From positions 1 to 64,000 of the forward strand of contig NZ_MZXW01000035.1 in assembly GCF_004123905.1 (NCBI RefSeq): a stretch of DNA of 64,000 nt, given 5' to 3'. Positions 44,493 through 54,058 of the stretch are shown piece by piece (positions within the stretch are counted from its first letter, which is position 1; each line of letters begins with the position of its first letter). The position numbers and the translations under genes were made by a program. The DNA comes from Bradyrhizobium betae (GTDB lineage Bacteria > Pseudomonadota > Alphaproteobacteria > Rhizobiales > Xanthobacteraceae). Below the pieces are notes generated by a model. It searched no databases. It was not told the DNA's origin and was given only the letters and a program-made list of their open reading frames with translations.

Positions 44493-45827
44493 TCAGTCCG
44501 TCGTAACAGCCGTTTCCATGTCGGTCGGATCGATCTGCCGGCTGAGCCGCGCGTTGAGCTTGTCGCGATCGAGCTCGCCCTCCCACCAGGCGACGATGAC
44601 GCAGGCGACGCCGTTGCCGCACAGATTGGTCAGCGCGCGGCACTCGCTCATGAACTTGTCGATGCCGAGCACGATTGCCATGCCCGGCACGAGGCGCGGG
44701 TCGACCACGGCCAGCGTCGCGGCCAGGGTGATGAAGCCCGCGCCGGTGATGCCGGAGGCGCCCTTCGAGGTCAGCATCGCCACCACGAGGATGGTGAGCT
44801 GCTGGCCGAAGGTGAGGTCGAAGCCCAGCGCCTGCGCGATGAACAAAGTCGCCAGCGTCATGTAGATGTTGGTGCCGTCGAGATTGAACGAATAGCCCGT
44901 GGGGACCACGAGGCCGACAACCGACTTGGAGCAGCCGAGACGTTCGAGCTTCTCCATCAGGGACGGCAGCGCGCTTTCCGACGACGAGGTGCCGAGCACG
45001 ATCAGGAGCTCGTCCTTGATGTAGGCCAGGAAGCGGAAGATCGAGAAGCCCGCGACCCGCGCGATGATCCCGAGCACCACGAAGACAAACAGCGCAGCGG
45101 TCAGATAGAATGTCGCAATCAGCCCCATCAAATTGAGGATCGCGCCGGTACCAAATTTGCCGATGGTGAAAGCCATCGCGCCGAACGCGCCGATCGGCGC
45201 CGCACGCATCACGATGGAGATGACGCCGAACACCGCATGCGCGGCATCGTCGATGAAGGTGCGAATGGTGTGGCCGCGCTCGCCGAGCCCCATGATGGCG
45301 AAGCCGAACAGCACCGAGAACAGCAGCACCTGCAGAATCTCGCCCTGCGCGAAGGCGCCGACGACCGTGTCGGGAATGATGTGCAGGATGAAGTCGACCG
45401 ACTTCTGGCCTTCGGCCTGCTTGGCATAATTCGCGACGGCCTGAGCGTTGGCGGCGGCGCTGCCGAAGCCCGCGCCGGGCTTGACGACATTGCCGACGAT
45501 GAGCCCGATCACCAGCGCGAAGGTCGAGACGATCTCGAAATAGACCAGCGCCTTGACGCCGATGCGGCCGACCTTCTTGGCGTCCTGGATGTGGGCGATG
45601 CCGGAGACCACGGTGCAGAAGATGATCGGCGCGATCACCATCTTGATCAGCTTGATGAAGCCGTCGCCGAGCGCCTTGATCCAGTCGTTGGTGGCAACCG
45701 TCGGCCAGAGCCAGCCGACGATGGCGCCGAGCACGATCGCGATCAACACCTGAACGTAGAGAACTTTATACCACGGCTTTGCGGCGCTGGGTGCGACCGG
45801 CGCCCCCGCCATCGTTGTCGTCGTCAT
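44493..45827 (-). CDS. dctA: C4-dicarboxylate:cation symporter DctA
   Basis: A 444-residue member of the DAACS family. Hallmarks are the re-entrant loop serines (LGTSSSESALPSLMEKLE), TGYSFNLDGTNIYMTLA and the C-terminal MSECRALTNLCGNGVACVIVAWWEGELD. It imports succinate, malate and fumarate, the carbon supply of rhizobia during symbiosis. The ATG at 45827 is preferred over the frame start at 45845 because GGGGGAG lies just upstream. No dctB or dctD genes are adjacent. An inverted repeat at 45857-45873 lies in its upstream region. Confidence 0.93.
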   Translation of the reverse strand: MTTTTMAGAPVAPSAAKPWYKVLYVQVLIAIVLGAIVGWLWPTVATNDWIKALGDGFIKLIKMVIAPIIFCTVVSGIAHIQDAKKVGRIGVKALVYFEIVSTFALVIGLIVGNVVKPGAGFGSAAANAQAVANYAKQAEGQKSVDFILHIIPDTVVGAFAQGEILQVLLFSVLFGFAIMGLGERGHTIRTFIDDAAHAVFGVISIVMRAAPIGAFGAMAFTIGKFGTGAILNLMGLIATFYLTAALFVFVVLGIIARVAGFSIFRFLAYIKDELLIVLGTSSSESALPSLMEKLERLGCSKSVVGLVVPTGYSFNLDGTNIYMTLATLFIAQALGFDLTFGQQLTILVVAMLTSKGASGITGAGFITLAATLAVVDPRLVPGMAIVLGIDKFMSECRALTNLCGNGVACVIVAWWEGELDRDKLNARLSRQIDPTDMETAVTTD

Positions 45828-45856
45828 TGTTTCACTCCCCCTCAAACTCAGAGCCA

Positions 45857-45873
45857 GCCAAGATCAACTTGGC
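45857..45873 (-). promoter_or_regulatory. Inverted repeat GCCAAG-N5-CTTGGC upstream of dctA
   Basis: A perfect 6-bp inverted repeat about 30-46 bases upstream of the dctA start. On the minus strand TTGACA at 45885-45880 could be a -35 element. No clear sigma-54 site is visible, although dctA is sigma-54 controlled in some rhizobia. Confidence 0.4.
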
Positions 45874-45911
45874 CGGCCCTGTCAATTGGAACTGCTCTTT
45901 TTTAGCGCGCT

Positions 45912-46520
45912 TTAACCGCGACGATTGATGATCCGGCGGGCCGCCGGCATCAACGTCGCGCCCAGCGCGTTCTTGACCAGAGATGCTGCAATGAACGGCG
46001 CAAGGCCGACCTGCCAGGCCTTGGCCATGCCAAGGCCGATGCCGAAGGCCAGCCAGCCGAATCCGGCGGCCAGAATGACGATGTGGCCAACCGCCATCGC
46101 CGCAAACAGCAGCACCACGCTGCGATCCCAGCCGCGTTCGGCGAGCCAGCCCGTGACGAAGGCAGCTAGTACGAAGCCGAACAGGTAGCCGGCAGTCGGG
46201 CCGACCAGCGGTGCAATTCCACCGACCGGACCGGCGAACACCGGCAGGCCCATCGCGCCCTCGGCGAGGTAGGCGATCATGGTTGCGCTGCCAAGGCGCC
46301 AGCCATAGGCGGCGCCGATCATCAGCACCACCAGCGTCTGCAACGTCATGGGCACGTAAGGCAGCGGCAGGTTCACCTTGGCCGACAGCGTCATAAGTGC
46401 GGTACCGAGCGCGATCAGCACGACGGCGCGCAGGGCGCCGACGCTTTCACCCGGCCGGGTCGGCCACATCAAAGCGGCGAGAGGAGAATGTGTGGCGGTC
46501 GAGACGGAACGGTCAGACAA
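45912..46520 (-). CDS. bioY: Biotin transporter S-component BioY
   Basis: A 202-residue protein with about six membrane helices. Family motifs are VNLPLPYVPMTLQTLVVLMIGAAYG, YLAEGAMGLPVFAG and GGIAPLVGPTAGYLFGF. It imports biotin as the substrate-capture unit of an ECF transporter; no bioM or bioN genes are adjacent, so it may work alone or with a distant energising unit. The start is a TTG at 46520 with GGAG six bases upstream. Biotin is used by the acetyl-CoA carboxylase subunit AccB encoded about 6 kb away. Confidence 0.93.
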   Translation of the reverse strand: MSDRSVSTATHSPLAALMWPTRPGESVGALRAVVLIALGTALMTLSAKVNLPLPYVPMTLQTLVVLMIGAAYGWRLGSATMIAYLAEGAMGLPVFAGPVGGIAPLVGPTAGYLFGFVLAAFVTGWLAERGWDRSVVLLFAAMAVGHIVILAAGFGWLAFGIGLGMAKAWQVGLAPFIAASLVKNALGATLMPAARRIINRRG

Positions 46521-46553
46521 GGGGCACTCCAGAATTCTGTCGAAAACTGGCGG

Positions 46554-47741
46554 CTATTTAAGCCAGTGAGCGATCCGGTCAACTGCCTCCCGCATCTCGT
46601 CAGGCGAGCGTGCATAGGACAACCGTATGAACGAGCGGCCATGGATGGGGTCGAAATCGAGGCCCGGCGTGACCGCAACGTGCGCCTGTTCCAGCATCTG
46701 CTTGGCGAACTCGAAACTGTCGGAGGTAAAATCCGAGACATCGGCATAGAGATAGAATGCGCCGTCAGCCGGCAGGAACTTGCTGAGGCCGGCTTTCGGC
46801 AATCCCTCGATCAGAATGCGCCGGTTTTCCTGATAGCCGTGCTTGATCTCCTCCATCTCGGCCGCGCCGTCGAAGGCGGCCTCTGCCGCGATCTGCGACA
46901 GCGACGGTACCGAGATCGAGAGGTTCTGCTGGAGCCGCTCGATCGGCCGCACCAGAACGTCAGGCACGACCATCCAGCCAACGCGCCAGCCCGTCATGCA
47001 AAAATACTTCGAGAACGAGTTGATCACGAGTGCGTGGTCGGAGAGCGAGGCCGCCGTCACCGCAGGAAATGCGTAGTCGAGCCCGTGATAGATCTCGTCG
47101 GAGATAAAGCGGATGCCGGCGTCTTCCGCAGCGATGATGAGACCGGCGAGCGCCTCGCGGGACATCATCGTCCCCGTCGGGTTGGCGGGACTGCCCACCA
47201 GCACGCCCTTCAGCGGTGCCTTGCGATGCGCCGCCAGCAGCGCCTCGCCGGTCAGGGCATGGCGCGTCTCGTTGGTGGTCTCGATCAGCACCGGCTCGCA
47301 GCCGAGCGCGGTGAGGATATGACGGTATGGCGGATAGCCCGGCACCGTCACGGCGACGCGATCCCCGGGCTCGAACATAGACAGGAAGGCCAGGATGAAG
47401 CCGCCGGATGAGCCCGTCGTCACCACGATCCTGTCAGGACTGACGTCGCAGCCGTAGGCGTCACGATAGTGGCGCGCGATGCGGGCGCGCAGGGAGGGAA
47501 TGCCGAGCGCGGAGGTATAGTCGATCCGCCCCGCCTCGAGCGCCGCGTGGGCGGCCGCGATCGCGGTCTTCGGGGCGCCTGCCGCGGGCTGGCCGACCTC
47601 CATATGGATGACATGGCCGCCAGCCGCCTCGATTCGGGCCGCAGCGGCCATCACGTCCATCACCATGAACGGGGGAACGTCGCTGCGGCGGGAGGGCTCG
47701 AGCCACTGCCCCAACCGGTTCCTCAATGTCGCATCGTGCAT
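46554..47741 (-). CDS. Pyridoxal-phosphate aminotransferase, class I/II
   Basis: A 395-residue fold-type I aminotransferase of the aspartate/aromatic group. It shows MEVGQPAAGAPKTAI at the N-terminus, the cofactor-binding SPANPTGTMMSREAL and DEIYHGLDY segments, and the PLP-lysine motif INSFSKYFCMTGWRVGWMV. A C-terminal RSFIRLSYARS carries the carboxylate-binding arginine. The amino donor and acceptor are not predictable. It is divergent from the M48 protease gene. Confidence 0.9.
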   Translation of the reverse strand: MHDATLRNRLGQWLEPSRRSDVPPFMVMDVMAAAARIEAAGGHVIHMEVGQPAAGAPKTAIAAAHAALEAGRIDYTSALGIPSLRARIARHYRDAYGCDVSPDRIVVTTGSSGGFILAFLSMFEPGDRVAVTVPGYPPYRHILTALGCEPVLIETTNETRHALTGEALLAAHRKAPLKGVLVGSPANPTGTMMSREALAGLIIAAEDAGIRFISDEIYHGLDYAFPAVTAASLSDHALVINSFSKYFCMTGWRVGWMVVPDVLVRPIERLQQNLSISVPSLSQIAAEAAFDGAAEMEEIKHGYQENRRILIEGLPKAGLSKFLPADGAFYLYADVSDFTSDSFEFAKQMLEQAHVAVTPGLDFDPIHGRSFIRLSYARSPDEMREAVDRIAHWLK

Positions 47742-47820
47742 CGATTTCTGCTATTTCGCTGGCGAACCGGGCCGTCCGGTCCGGAAAACAGGGCGCTTGC
47801 GCCCCAGACTGGCCGCATTG

Positions 47821-47852
47821 TACGGCTCATAAGGGGTACGGCTTATAAGGGC
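47821..47852. repeat. 16-bp tandem direct repeat
   Basis: TACGGCTCATAAGGGG is followed immediately by TACGGCTTATAAGGGC, differing at two of 16 positions. It lies between the divergent aminotransferase and M48 genes, roughly 100 bases upstream of the latter. It may be an operator array or a small slippage product. Confidence 0.5.
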
Positions 47853-47946
47853 ATATCGCGTATCCGGTCCGCCGCCAATCGCCAAAACCAATCACGAAAC
47901 TGCTTCCAAGCCTGTCTAACCATGCCCGTTTGACCAAGACCGTTTG

Positions 47947-49347
47947 ATGTTGCTCCAGATCGCATTGCGCAAGAAGGCCTCCGCCCTCACCGCCCTCGTC
48001 ACGGCGGCGGCGATCGCGCTGTTGCCGTTGCCGGCCGTGCACGCCCAGGGCAAGGGACCGCCGGTCCTGCGTGACACCGAGACCGAGCAGCTGCTGCGCG
48101 AATATACCCGCCCGATCCTGCGCGCCGCCGGTCTGGAAAAGCAGAACATCCAGATGGTGATCGTCAACGAGGGCTCGTTCAACGCCTTCGTGGCGGACGG
48201 CCGCCGCATCTTCGTCAATTACGGCGCGATCCTCCAGTCGGAGACGCCGAACCAGATCATCGGCGTGCTTGCGCACGAGACCGGGCATCTGGCCGGCGGC
48301 CATCTGTCCAAGCTGCGCGAACAGCTCGCCAACGCCCAGACCCAGATGATCATCGCGATGCTGCTCGGCGCCGGCGCGATCGCCGTCGGCAGCACGCGCA
48401 ACAGCAGCACCGGCAACAACGGGCTCGCCAATGCAGGAGCTGCCGCGATCGCCGGCCCGCAGGAGATGATCCGCCGGACGCTGTTGTCCTATCAGCGCCA
48501 GCAGGAGGAGAACGCCGACCGTGCCGGCGTGAAATTCCTGACAGCGACCCAGCAATCGCCCAAGGGCATGTACGAGACCTTCAAGCGCTTCACCAGCGAG
48601 AGCCTGTTTGCGGCCCGCGGCGCCGATCCCTATCTCCAGTCGCACCCGATGCCCGCCGAGCGCGTCGCCTCGCTGCAGGAGTTCGCCAGCGCCAGTCCCT
48701 ATTGGGACAAGAAGGACGATCCGGCCCTCCAGCTCCGCCACGACATGGTGCGCGCCAAGATCTCGGCCTTCATGGAGCGGCCGGAGACGGTGTATCGCCG
48801 CTATCCCCAGACCAACGACAGCCTGCCGGCGCGTTATGCCCGCGCCATCAGCACCTATCTGCACGGCGATCTGCGCAGCGCGCTCGCCCAGATCGACACG
48901 CTGATTCAGGTCCAGCCGAACAACCCGTACTTCTACGAGGTGCGCGGCCAGGCGCTTCTGGAGGGCGGCAAGCCGGCCGAGGCCATCGCGCCCCTGCGCA
49001 AGGCTGTCGCGCTCTCCAACAACGCGCCCCTCATCGAGATGTTACTTGGGCAGGCTCTGGTTGGATCAGATAATAAGGCCTACACGGACGATGCCGTTCG
49101 GATTCTCCGGGCCGCGGTGGCACGGGAACCCGAGGCTGCCCTCGGCTACATGCAGCTCGCGATGGCCTATGGCCGGAAGGGCGACTATGCCGAGGCGGAT
49201 CTGGCCTCGGCGCAGGCCGCTTATCTGCGCGGCGACAACAAGACCGCCCGCGAGCTTGCCACGCGCGCGAAAACCCGTTTCGCCGTCGGCACGCCCGGAT
49301 GGGTCAAGGCCGACGACATCGTGGCGTCAAAAGCGCCGCGCGACTAA
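47947..49347 (+). CDS. M48 family metalloprotease with TPR-like tail (BepA-like)
   Basis: 466 residues. The signal peptide ends near LPAVHAQ. The zinc-binding HExxH motif is HETGH at residues 110-114 (VLAHETGHLAGGHL), with the downstream glutamate in QQEENADRAG. The second half is helical, with tetratricopeptide-like repeats (PYFYEVRGQALLEGGKPAEAIAPL). E. coli BepA has this layout and works on outer membrane protein assembly; the same role here is inferred. The ATG at 47947 follows an in-frame TTG at 47944. A gene for a periplasmic thiol oxidoreductase follows. Confidence 0.9.
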   Translation: MLLQIALRKKASALTALVTAAAIALLPLPAVHAQGKGPPVLRDTETEQLLREYTRPILRAAGLEKQNIQMVIVNEGSFNAFVADGRRIFVNYGAILQSETPNQIIGVLAHETGHLAGGHLSKLREQLANAQTQMIIAMLLGAGAIAVGSTRNSSTGNNGLANAGAAAIAGPQEMIRRTLLSYQRQQEENADRAGVKFLTATQQSPKGMYETFKRFTSESLFAARGADPYLQSHPMPAERVASLQEFASASPYWDKKDDPALQLRHDMVRAKISAFMERPETVYRRYPQTNDSLPARYARAISTYLHGDLRSALAQIDTLIQVQPNNPYFYEVRGQALLEGGKPAEAIAPLRKAVALSNNAPLIEMLLGQALVGSDNKAYTDDAVRILRAAVAREPEAALGYMQLAMAYGRKGDYAEADLASAQAAYLRGDNKTARELATRAKTRFAVGTPGWVKADDIVASKAPRD

Positions 49348-49456
49348 CGCGACCAAGACGACGCCACTGAGACGCCTTGCACCACGACGTCACGACACCG
49401 GGCTTGAGTCCGCCGGGACGTTTTCCGAAACCTGCTTTGGATAAGAGGATTTGCCT

Positions 49457-50224
49457 ATGCCTTCGCTGCGCCTGCTTGCTCCCGCGCTGTTCGCGCTCGC
49501 CATGTTCGGCGCAGCCGTGCCGGCGTCGGCCGACAGCTTCTCCGATGCCCAGCGCACCGACATCGAGGCGATCGTCAAGAACTACCTCATCAGCCATCCC
49601 GAGGTGCTCGAGGAGGCCATGGCCGAGCTCAGCAAGCGCCAGGCCGCGGCCGAAACGCAGAAGCACGAGGCCAGCATCGCGCAGAATTCCGACGCGATCT
49701 TCAACTCGCCGCGCCAGGTCGTGCTTGGCAACAAGGAAGGCGACGTCACCTTCGTCGAGTTCTTCGACTACAATTGCGGCTACTGCAAGCGCGCCATGGG
49801 CGACATGCTCGACCTCATGAAGGCCGATCCGAAGCTGAAGGTCGTGCTGAAGGAGTTTCCGGTGCTGAGCCAGGGCTCGGTGGAAGCAGCGCAGGTTGCG
49901 GTCGCCGTGCGCATGCAGGATCCCTCCGGCAAGAAGTATCTCGACTTCCACCAGAAGCTGCTCGGTGGCCGCGGCGCCGCCGACAAGGCGCGTGCGCTTC
50001 AGGCCGCCAAGGAAGCCGGCCTCGACACCGCCAAGATCGAGAAGGACATCGGCAGCCCCGAGGTGCGCGCCACCATCGAGGAGAACTTCAAGCTTGCCGA
50101 AGCCATGGGCATGAACGGCACGCCGAGCTACGTGATCGGCAAGCAGATCGTGATCGGCGCCGTCGGCCTCGAAGGCCTCAAGGAAAAGATCGGCGTCGCC
50201 CGCTGCGGCAAGGCGACTTGCTAA
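49457..50224 (+). CDS. DsbA-family thiol:disulfide oxidoreductase
   Basis: 255 residues. The signal peptide ends at AAVPASA-DSFSD. An N-terminal helical region (about residues 25-85) could support oligomerisation, as in ScsC. The thioredoxin fold has the active site C107-G-Y-C110 in FFDYNCGYCKRAMG, and the cis-proline loop lies in NGTPSYVIGKQ. It should oxidise or isomerise disulfides in periplasmic proteins. The ATG at 49457 has AAGAGGA at good spacing. It lies about 110 bases after the M48 protease gene and is followed by a clear terminator. Confidence 0.9.
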   Translation: MPSLRLLAPALFALAMFGAAVPASADSFSDAQRTDIEAIVKNYLISHPEVLEEAMAELSKRQAAAETQKHEASIAQNSDAIFNSPRQVVLGNKEGDVTFVEFFDYNCGYCKRAMGDMLDLMKADPKLKVVLKEFPVLSQGSVEAAQVAVAVRMQDPSGKKYLDFHQKLLGGRGAADKARALQAAKEAGLDTAKIEKDIGSPEVRATIEENFKLAEAMGMNGTPSYVIGKQIVIGAVGLEGLKEKIGVARCGKATC

Positions 50225-50270
50225 AAGAGGCGACTTGCTGATCGCTTCCAGATCTCACACGCATGCAACG

Positions 50271-50296
50271 AGGCCGGCTGAAAAGCCGGCCTTTTT
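50271..50296 (+). terminator. Intrinsic terminator after the DsbA-like gene
   Basis: AGGCCGGCT-GAAA-AGCCGGCCT, a perfect 9-bp stem with a GAAA tetraloop at 50271-50292, is followed by TTTT. It lies 47 bases downstream of the stop codon. Confidence 0.92.
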
Positions 50297-50360
50297 CGTT
50301 GGCCGAATATTGGCGCGAATCCAGCGCGCGCGTTCATCCCGCATTTAAGAAACAAATACC

Positions 50361-50404
50361 CCGGAACCCCCAATGTTCCGGAACAACTCAAATCCCCTTT
50401 CGTT
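50361..50404 (+). promoter_or_regulatory. EcfG-type promoter GGAAC-N16-CGTT with overlapping inverted repeat
   Basis: GGAAC at 50380-50384 and CGTT at 50401-50404 are separated by 16 bases, a perfect match to the promoter of the alphaproteobacterial general stress sigma factor EcfG. It lies about 45 bases upstream of the DUF1236 gene. A 7-bp inverted repeat CCGGAAC/GTTCCGG (50361-50381) overlaps the -35 element. Confidence 0.8.
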
Positions 50405-50448
50405 GTCGGCGCGGGCAATGACGCAAAGAAACACGTGAGGAGAATTCG

Positions 50449-51309
50449 ATGTCTAACCGCTTTATGATCTCGGTTGCCGCTCTCGCGCTCGTCGCGGGCA
50501 CCGGTCTGGCGAACGCACAAGACAAGGGCCGCGACGCTGGCGGCGCTGGCTCGCAGCAGCAGATGCAGCATTCACAGCCGTCCGGCGGCGCCGCCGAGCG
50601 CGGCTCGATGGGCAAGGAATCCGCGGCTCCTGAGAAGGGCACCGTCGGTCAGGCTGGCGGCGCCAGCACCAAGCCTGGAGCTGCCGCCGAGGACAAGTCT
50701 TCCGGCGCGATGAAGGACGAGCGGCCCTCGGGCGGCGCGATGCACAAGAACGCGGCTGAGGACAAGGCCGGCGCCGCCAAGGGCCAGCGCACCGATGAAC
50801 GCGCGCAGGACAAGTCCCAGCAGGACAAGTCCAAGAGCATGAGCCAGGACACGACAAAGTCCGGCCAGAAGGACAAGGACATGAAGGCTGAGGGCAGCAA
50901 GAGCGGCACCTCGACCAACAACGCCGAGAATCGCCCGGGTACCGGCACGACCCCCAACCAGAATGCTCAGGGTCAGACCGGCACCAGCACCAACCAGAAC
51001 GCACAGGGCCAGAGCTCGTCCTCGACCACCGTCGGTCAGGCCGGCGCGGGTGCGAAACTCTCGACGGAGCAGCGGACGCAGATCACGTCCGTCATCCGCG
51101 AACAGCGCGTGTCCCCCGTGACCAACGTGAACTTCGCAATCTCGGTCGGCACCCGCATTCCGCGCGAGGGCATCGAACTGCATGCCCTGCCGTCCCGCGT
51201 TGCGACGATCTATCCGGAATGGCGGAGCTATCGGTACGTGATGGTCCGCGAGCAGATCGTGATCATTGACCCGAACACCTACGAGATCGTTGCCGTTCTC
51301 GACGTGTAA
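50449..51309 (+). CDS. DUF1236 domain protein, secreted, low complexity
   Basis: 286 residues. The signal peptide ends at GLANAQ. The middle 170 residues are low complexity, rich in Gly, Gln, Lys, Asp and Ser (KSQQDKSKSMSQDTTKSGQK, NAQGQTGTSTNQNAQGQS). The C-terminal 90 residues are the DUF1236 domain (PREGIELHALPSRVATIYPEWR, YRYVMVREQIVIIDPNTYEI). DUF1236 proteins are abundant in Bradyrhizobium and relatives and are of unknown function. The EcfG promoter suggests a role in stress. A 12-bp hairpin follows. Confidence 0.88.
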   Translation: MSNRFMISVAALALVAGTGLANAQDKGRDAGGAGSQQQMQHSQPSGGAAERGSMGKESAAPEKGTVGQAGGASTKPGAAAEDKSSGAMKDERPSGGAMHKNAAEDKAGAAKGQRTDERAQDKSQQDKSKSMSQDTTKSGQKDKDMKAEGSKSGTSTNNAENRPGTGTTPNQNAQGQTGTSTNQNAQGQSSSSTTVGQAGAGAKLSTEQRTQITSVIREQRVSPVTNVNFAISVGTRIPREGIELHALPSRVATIYPEWRSYRYVMVREQIVIIDPNTYEIVAVLDV

Positions 51310-51329
51310 GGCTCAAGGCCGTTAACCTC

Positions 51330-51357
51330 GGAGGGCGGGCAGCGATGCCCGCCCTCC
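51330..51357 (+). terminator. Hairpin terminator after the DUF1236 gene
   Basis: GGAGGGCGGGCA-GCGA-TGCCCGCCCTCC is a perfect 12-bp stem 20 bases after the stop. The following TGCGTT is only weakly T-rich. Confidence 0.7.
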
Positions 51358-51445
51358 TGCGTTGGGCCGACAGCCATGGTTCGGACTTGTTAACAAGCAA
51401 TTTCCGTAGCTTCCGCACAGGTTTTTGCACCCTGGATGAGGTACC

Positions 51446-51469
51446 TGAAGGCCTCCGGGAGGCCCTTCA
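51446..51469 (+). other. GC-rich hairpin in the aroQ leader
   Basis: TGAAGGCCTCC-G-GGAGGCC(C)TTCA forms an 11-bp stem with one bulged C. It lies 69 bases before the aroQ start. It could be an attenuator or an RNA processing site. No riboswitch family is recognised. Confidence 0.4.
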
Positions 51470-51537
51470 AGGCTTCCCCTAGGACGCTTTGTTACCTATA
51501 ACCCCCGCCACGCCGAAGCACCTCTTCCGGGATTGGA

Positions 51538-52005
51538 ATGGCTGAACCTGCAACCGACACGATCCTCGTCCTCAACGGGCCGAACCTCAACATGTTGGGG
51601 ACGCGCGAGCCCGAGAAGTATGGTCACGCGACACTGGCCGACGTCGAGGCGCTGTGCCGGGAGACCGCAGCAGCGTTCGGCCTCAAGGCAGATTGCCGCC
51701 AGTCCAACCGCGAGGGCGAGCTGATCGACTTCATCCACGAGGCGCATGCGCGCAAGATGAAGGGCATCATCATCAATGCCGGCGGCTATTCGCACACCTC
51801 GATCGCGTTGCACGACGCGCTGCTCGCGGTGCAGATCCCGACGGTCGAAGTGCACGTGACCAACATTCACGCCCGCGAGAGTTTCCGCCACCACTCCTAC
51901 ACCGCGCGCGCGGCCTTCGCCTCGCTCTGCGGTTTCGGCATCGAGGGCTACCGCCTCGCCATCCAGGGCCTTGCCGCCAAGCTCGGCATCAAGCCCAAAG
52001 CCTGA
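51538..52005 (+). CDS. aroQ: 3-dehydroquinate dehydratase, type II
   Basis: 155 residues, the normal length of the type II enzyme, which converts 3-dehydroquinate to 3-dehydroshikimate in the shikimate pathway. The opening ILVLNGPNLNMLGTREPEKYG holds the catalytic Tyr and Arg of the flexible loop. GIIINAGGYSHTSIALHDAL and the catalytic His in PTVEVHVTNIHARESFRHHS follow. It lies 38 bases upstream of accB, an order I recall from alphaproteobacteria, and is probably co-transcribed with it. Confidence 0.96.
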   Translation: MAEPATDTILVLNGPNLNMLGTREPEKYGHATLADVEALCRETAAAFGLKADCRQSNREGELIDFIHEAHARKMKGIIINAGGYSHTSIALHDALLAVQIPTVEVHVTNIHARESFRHHSYTARAAFASLCGFGIEGYRLAIQGLAAKLGIKPKA

Positions 52006-52042
52006 CGCTCCCTCCTCACACAGAACATTCGGATCAAACAAC

Positions 52043-52534
52043 ATGGCGCGCCAGCCAGACGACAAAGCAGCCGCAAAGTTTTCCAGCGAGGATTCCGCGC
52101 TCGTCCGCGAGCTCGCGCTTCTGCTCGACGAGACCAGCCTGACCGAGATCGAGATCGAGCGCGCCGGCCTGCGCCTGCGGGTTGCCCGCAACATCAGCGT
52201 CGCCGCAACCATGCCGGTGCCGATGGCGCATGCGGCCCACGCGCCGGTCGCCATTGCCGCCGCCGCACCAGCGGCCGCCGCTCCGGATCTGTCGAAGCAT
52301 CCGGGCGCCGTGACCTCGCCGATGGTCGGCACCGCCTATTGGTCGCCGGAGCCCGGCGCCAAGCCATTCATCGAGGTCGGCAGCAAGGTCTCGGTCGGCC
52401 AGACGCTGCTGATCATCGAAGCCATGAAGACCATGAACCAGATCCCCTCGCCGCGCGCAGGCACGGTGACGCAGATCCTGGTCGAGGACGGCCAGCCGGT
52501 CGAGTTCGGCGAGCCGCTCGTCATCATTGAGTAA
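52043..52534 (+). CDS. accB: Biotin carboxyl carrier protein of acetyl-CoA carboxylase
   Basis: 163 residues. The N-terminal segment (VRELALLLDETSLTEIEIERAG) is family typical, followed by an Ala/Pro linker. The C-terminal biotinyl domain has the biotinylated lysine K129 in IIEAMKTMNQI; the usual motif is EAMKM, so the residue after Lys is Thr here, which is common in this family. It carries CO2 between the carboxylase and transferase subunits for fatty acid synthesis. The start at 52043 (MARQPDDKAA) replaces a longer open frame that begins inside aroQ. Confidence 0.96.
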   Translation: MARQPDDKAAAKFSSEDSALVRELALLLDETSLTEIEIERAGLRLRVARNISVAATMPVPMAHAAHAPVAIAAAAPAAAAPDLSKHPGAVTSPMVGTAYWSPEPGAKPFIEVGSKVSVGQTLLIIEAMKTMNQIPSPRAGTVTQILVEDGQPVEFGEPLVIIE

Positions 52535-52594
52535 CGGCTGAAGGCGGCCAACCCGCCCTCGCCGCTTTTCGCGCGCCAGTCCCCAAAGGACACC

Positions 52595-53953
<1,359 letters not shown>

Positions 53954-53966
53954 CCGCCTCGCTGAT

Positions 53967-53991
53967 GGAACCCTTTGACCCCAATCGCGTT
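53967..53991 (+). promoter_or_regulatory. EcfG-type promoter GGAAC-N16-CGTT upstream of the CHASE3 kinase operon
   Basis: GGAAC at 53967-53971 and CGTT at 53988-53991 with exactly 16 bases between them, a perfect general-stress (EcfG) promoter. It lies 68 bases upstream of the kinase start and just after the accC stop, separating this operon from accBC. Confidence 0.82.
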
Positions 53992-54058
53992 TGCGACGGA
54001 GGGGACAAGTTCCAAGGGGCCGTTTTGAACTCCGTCGACGCAAGAAGGCCATACTGCC

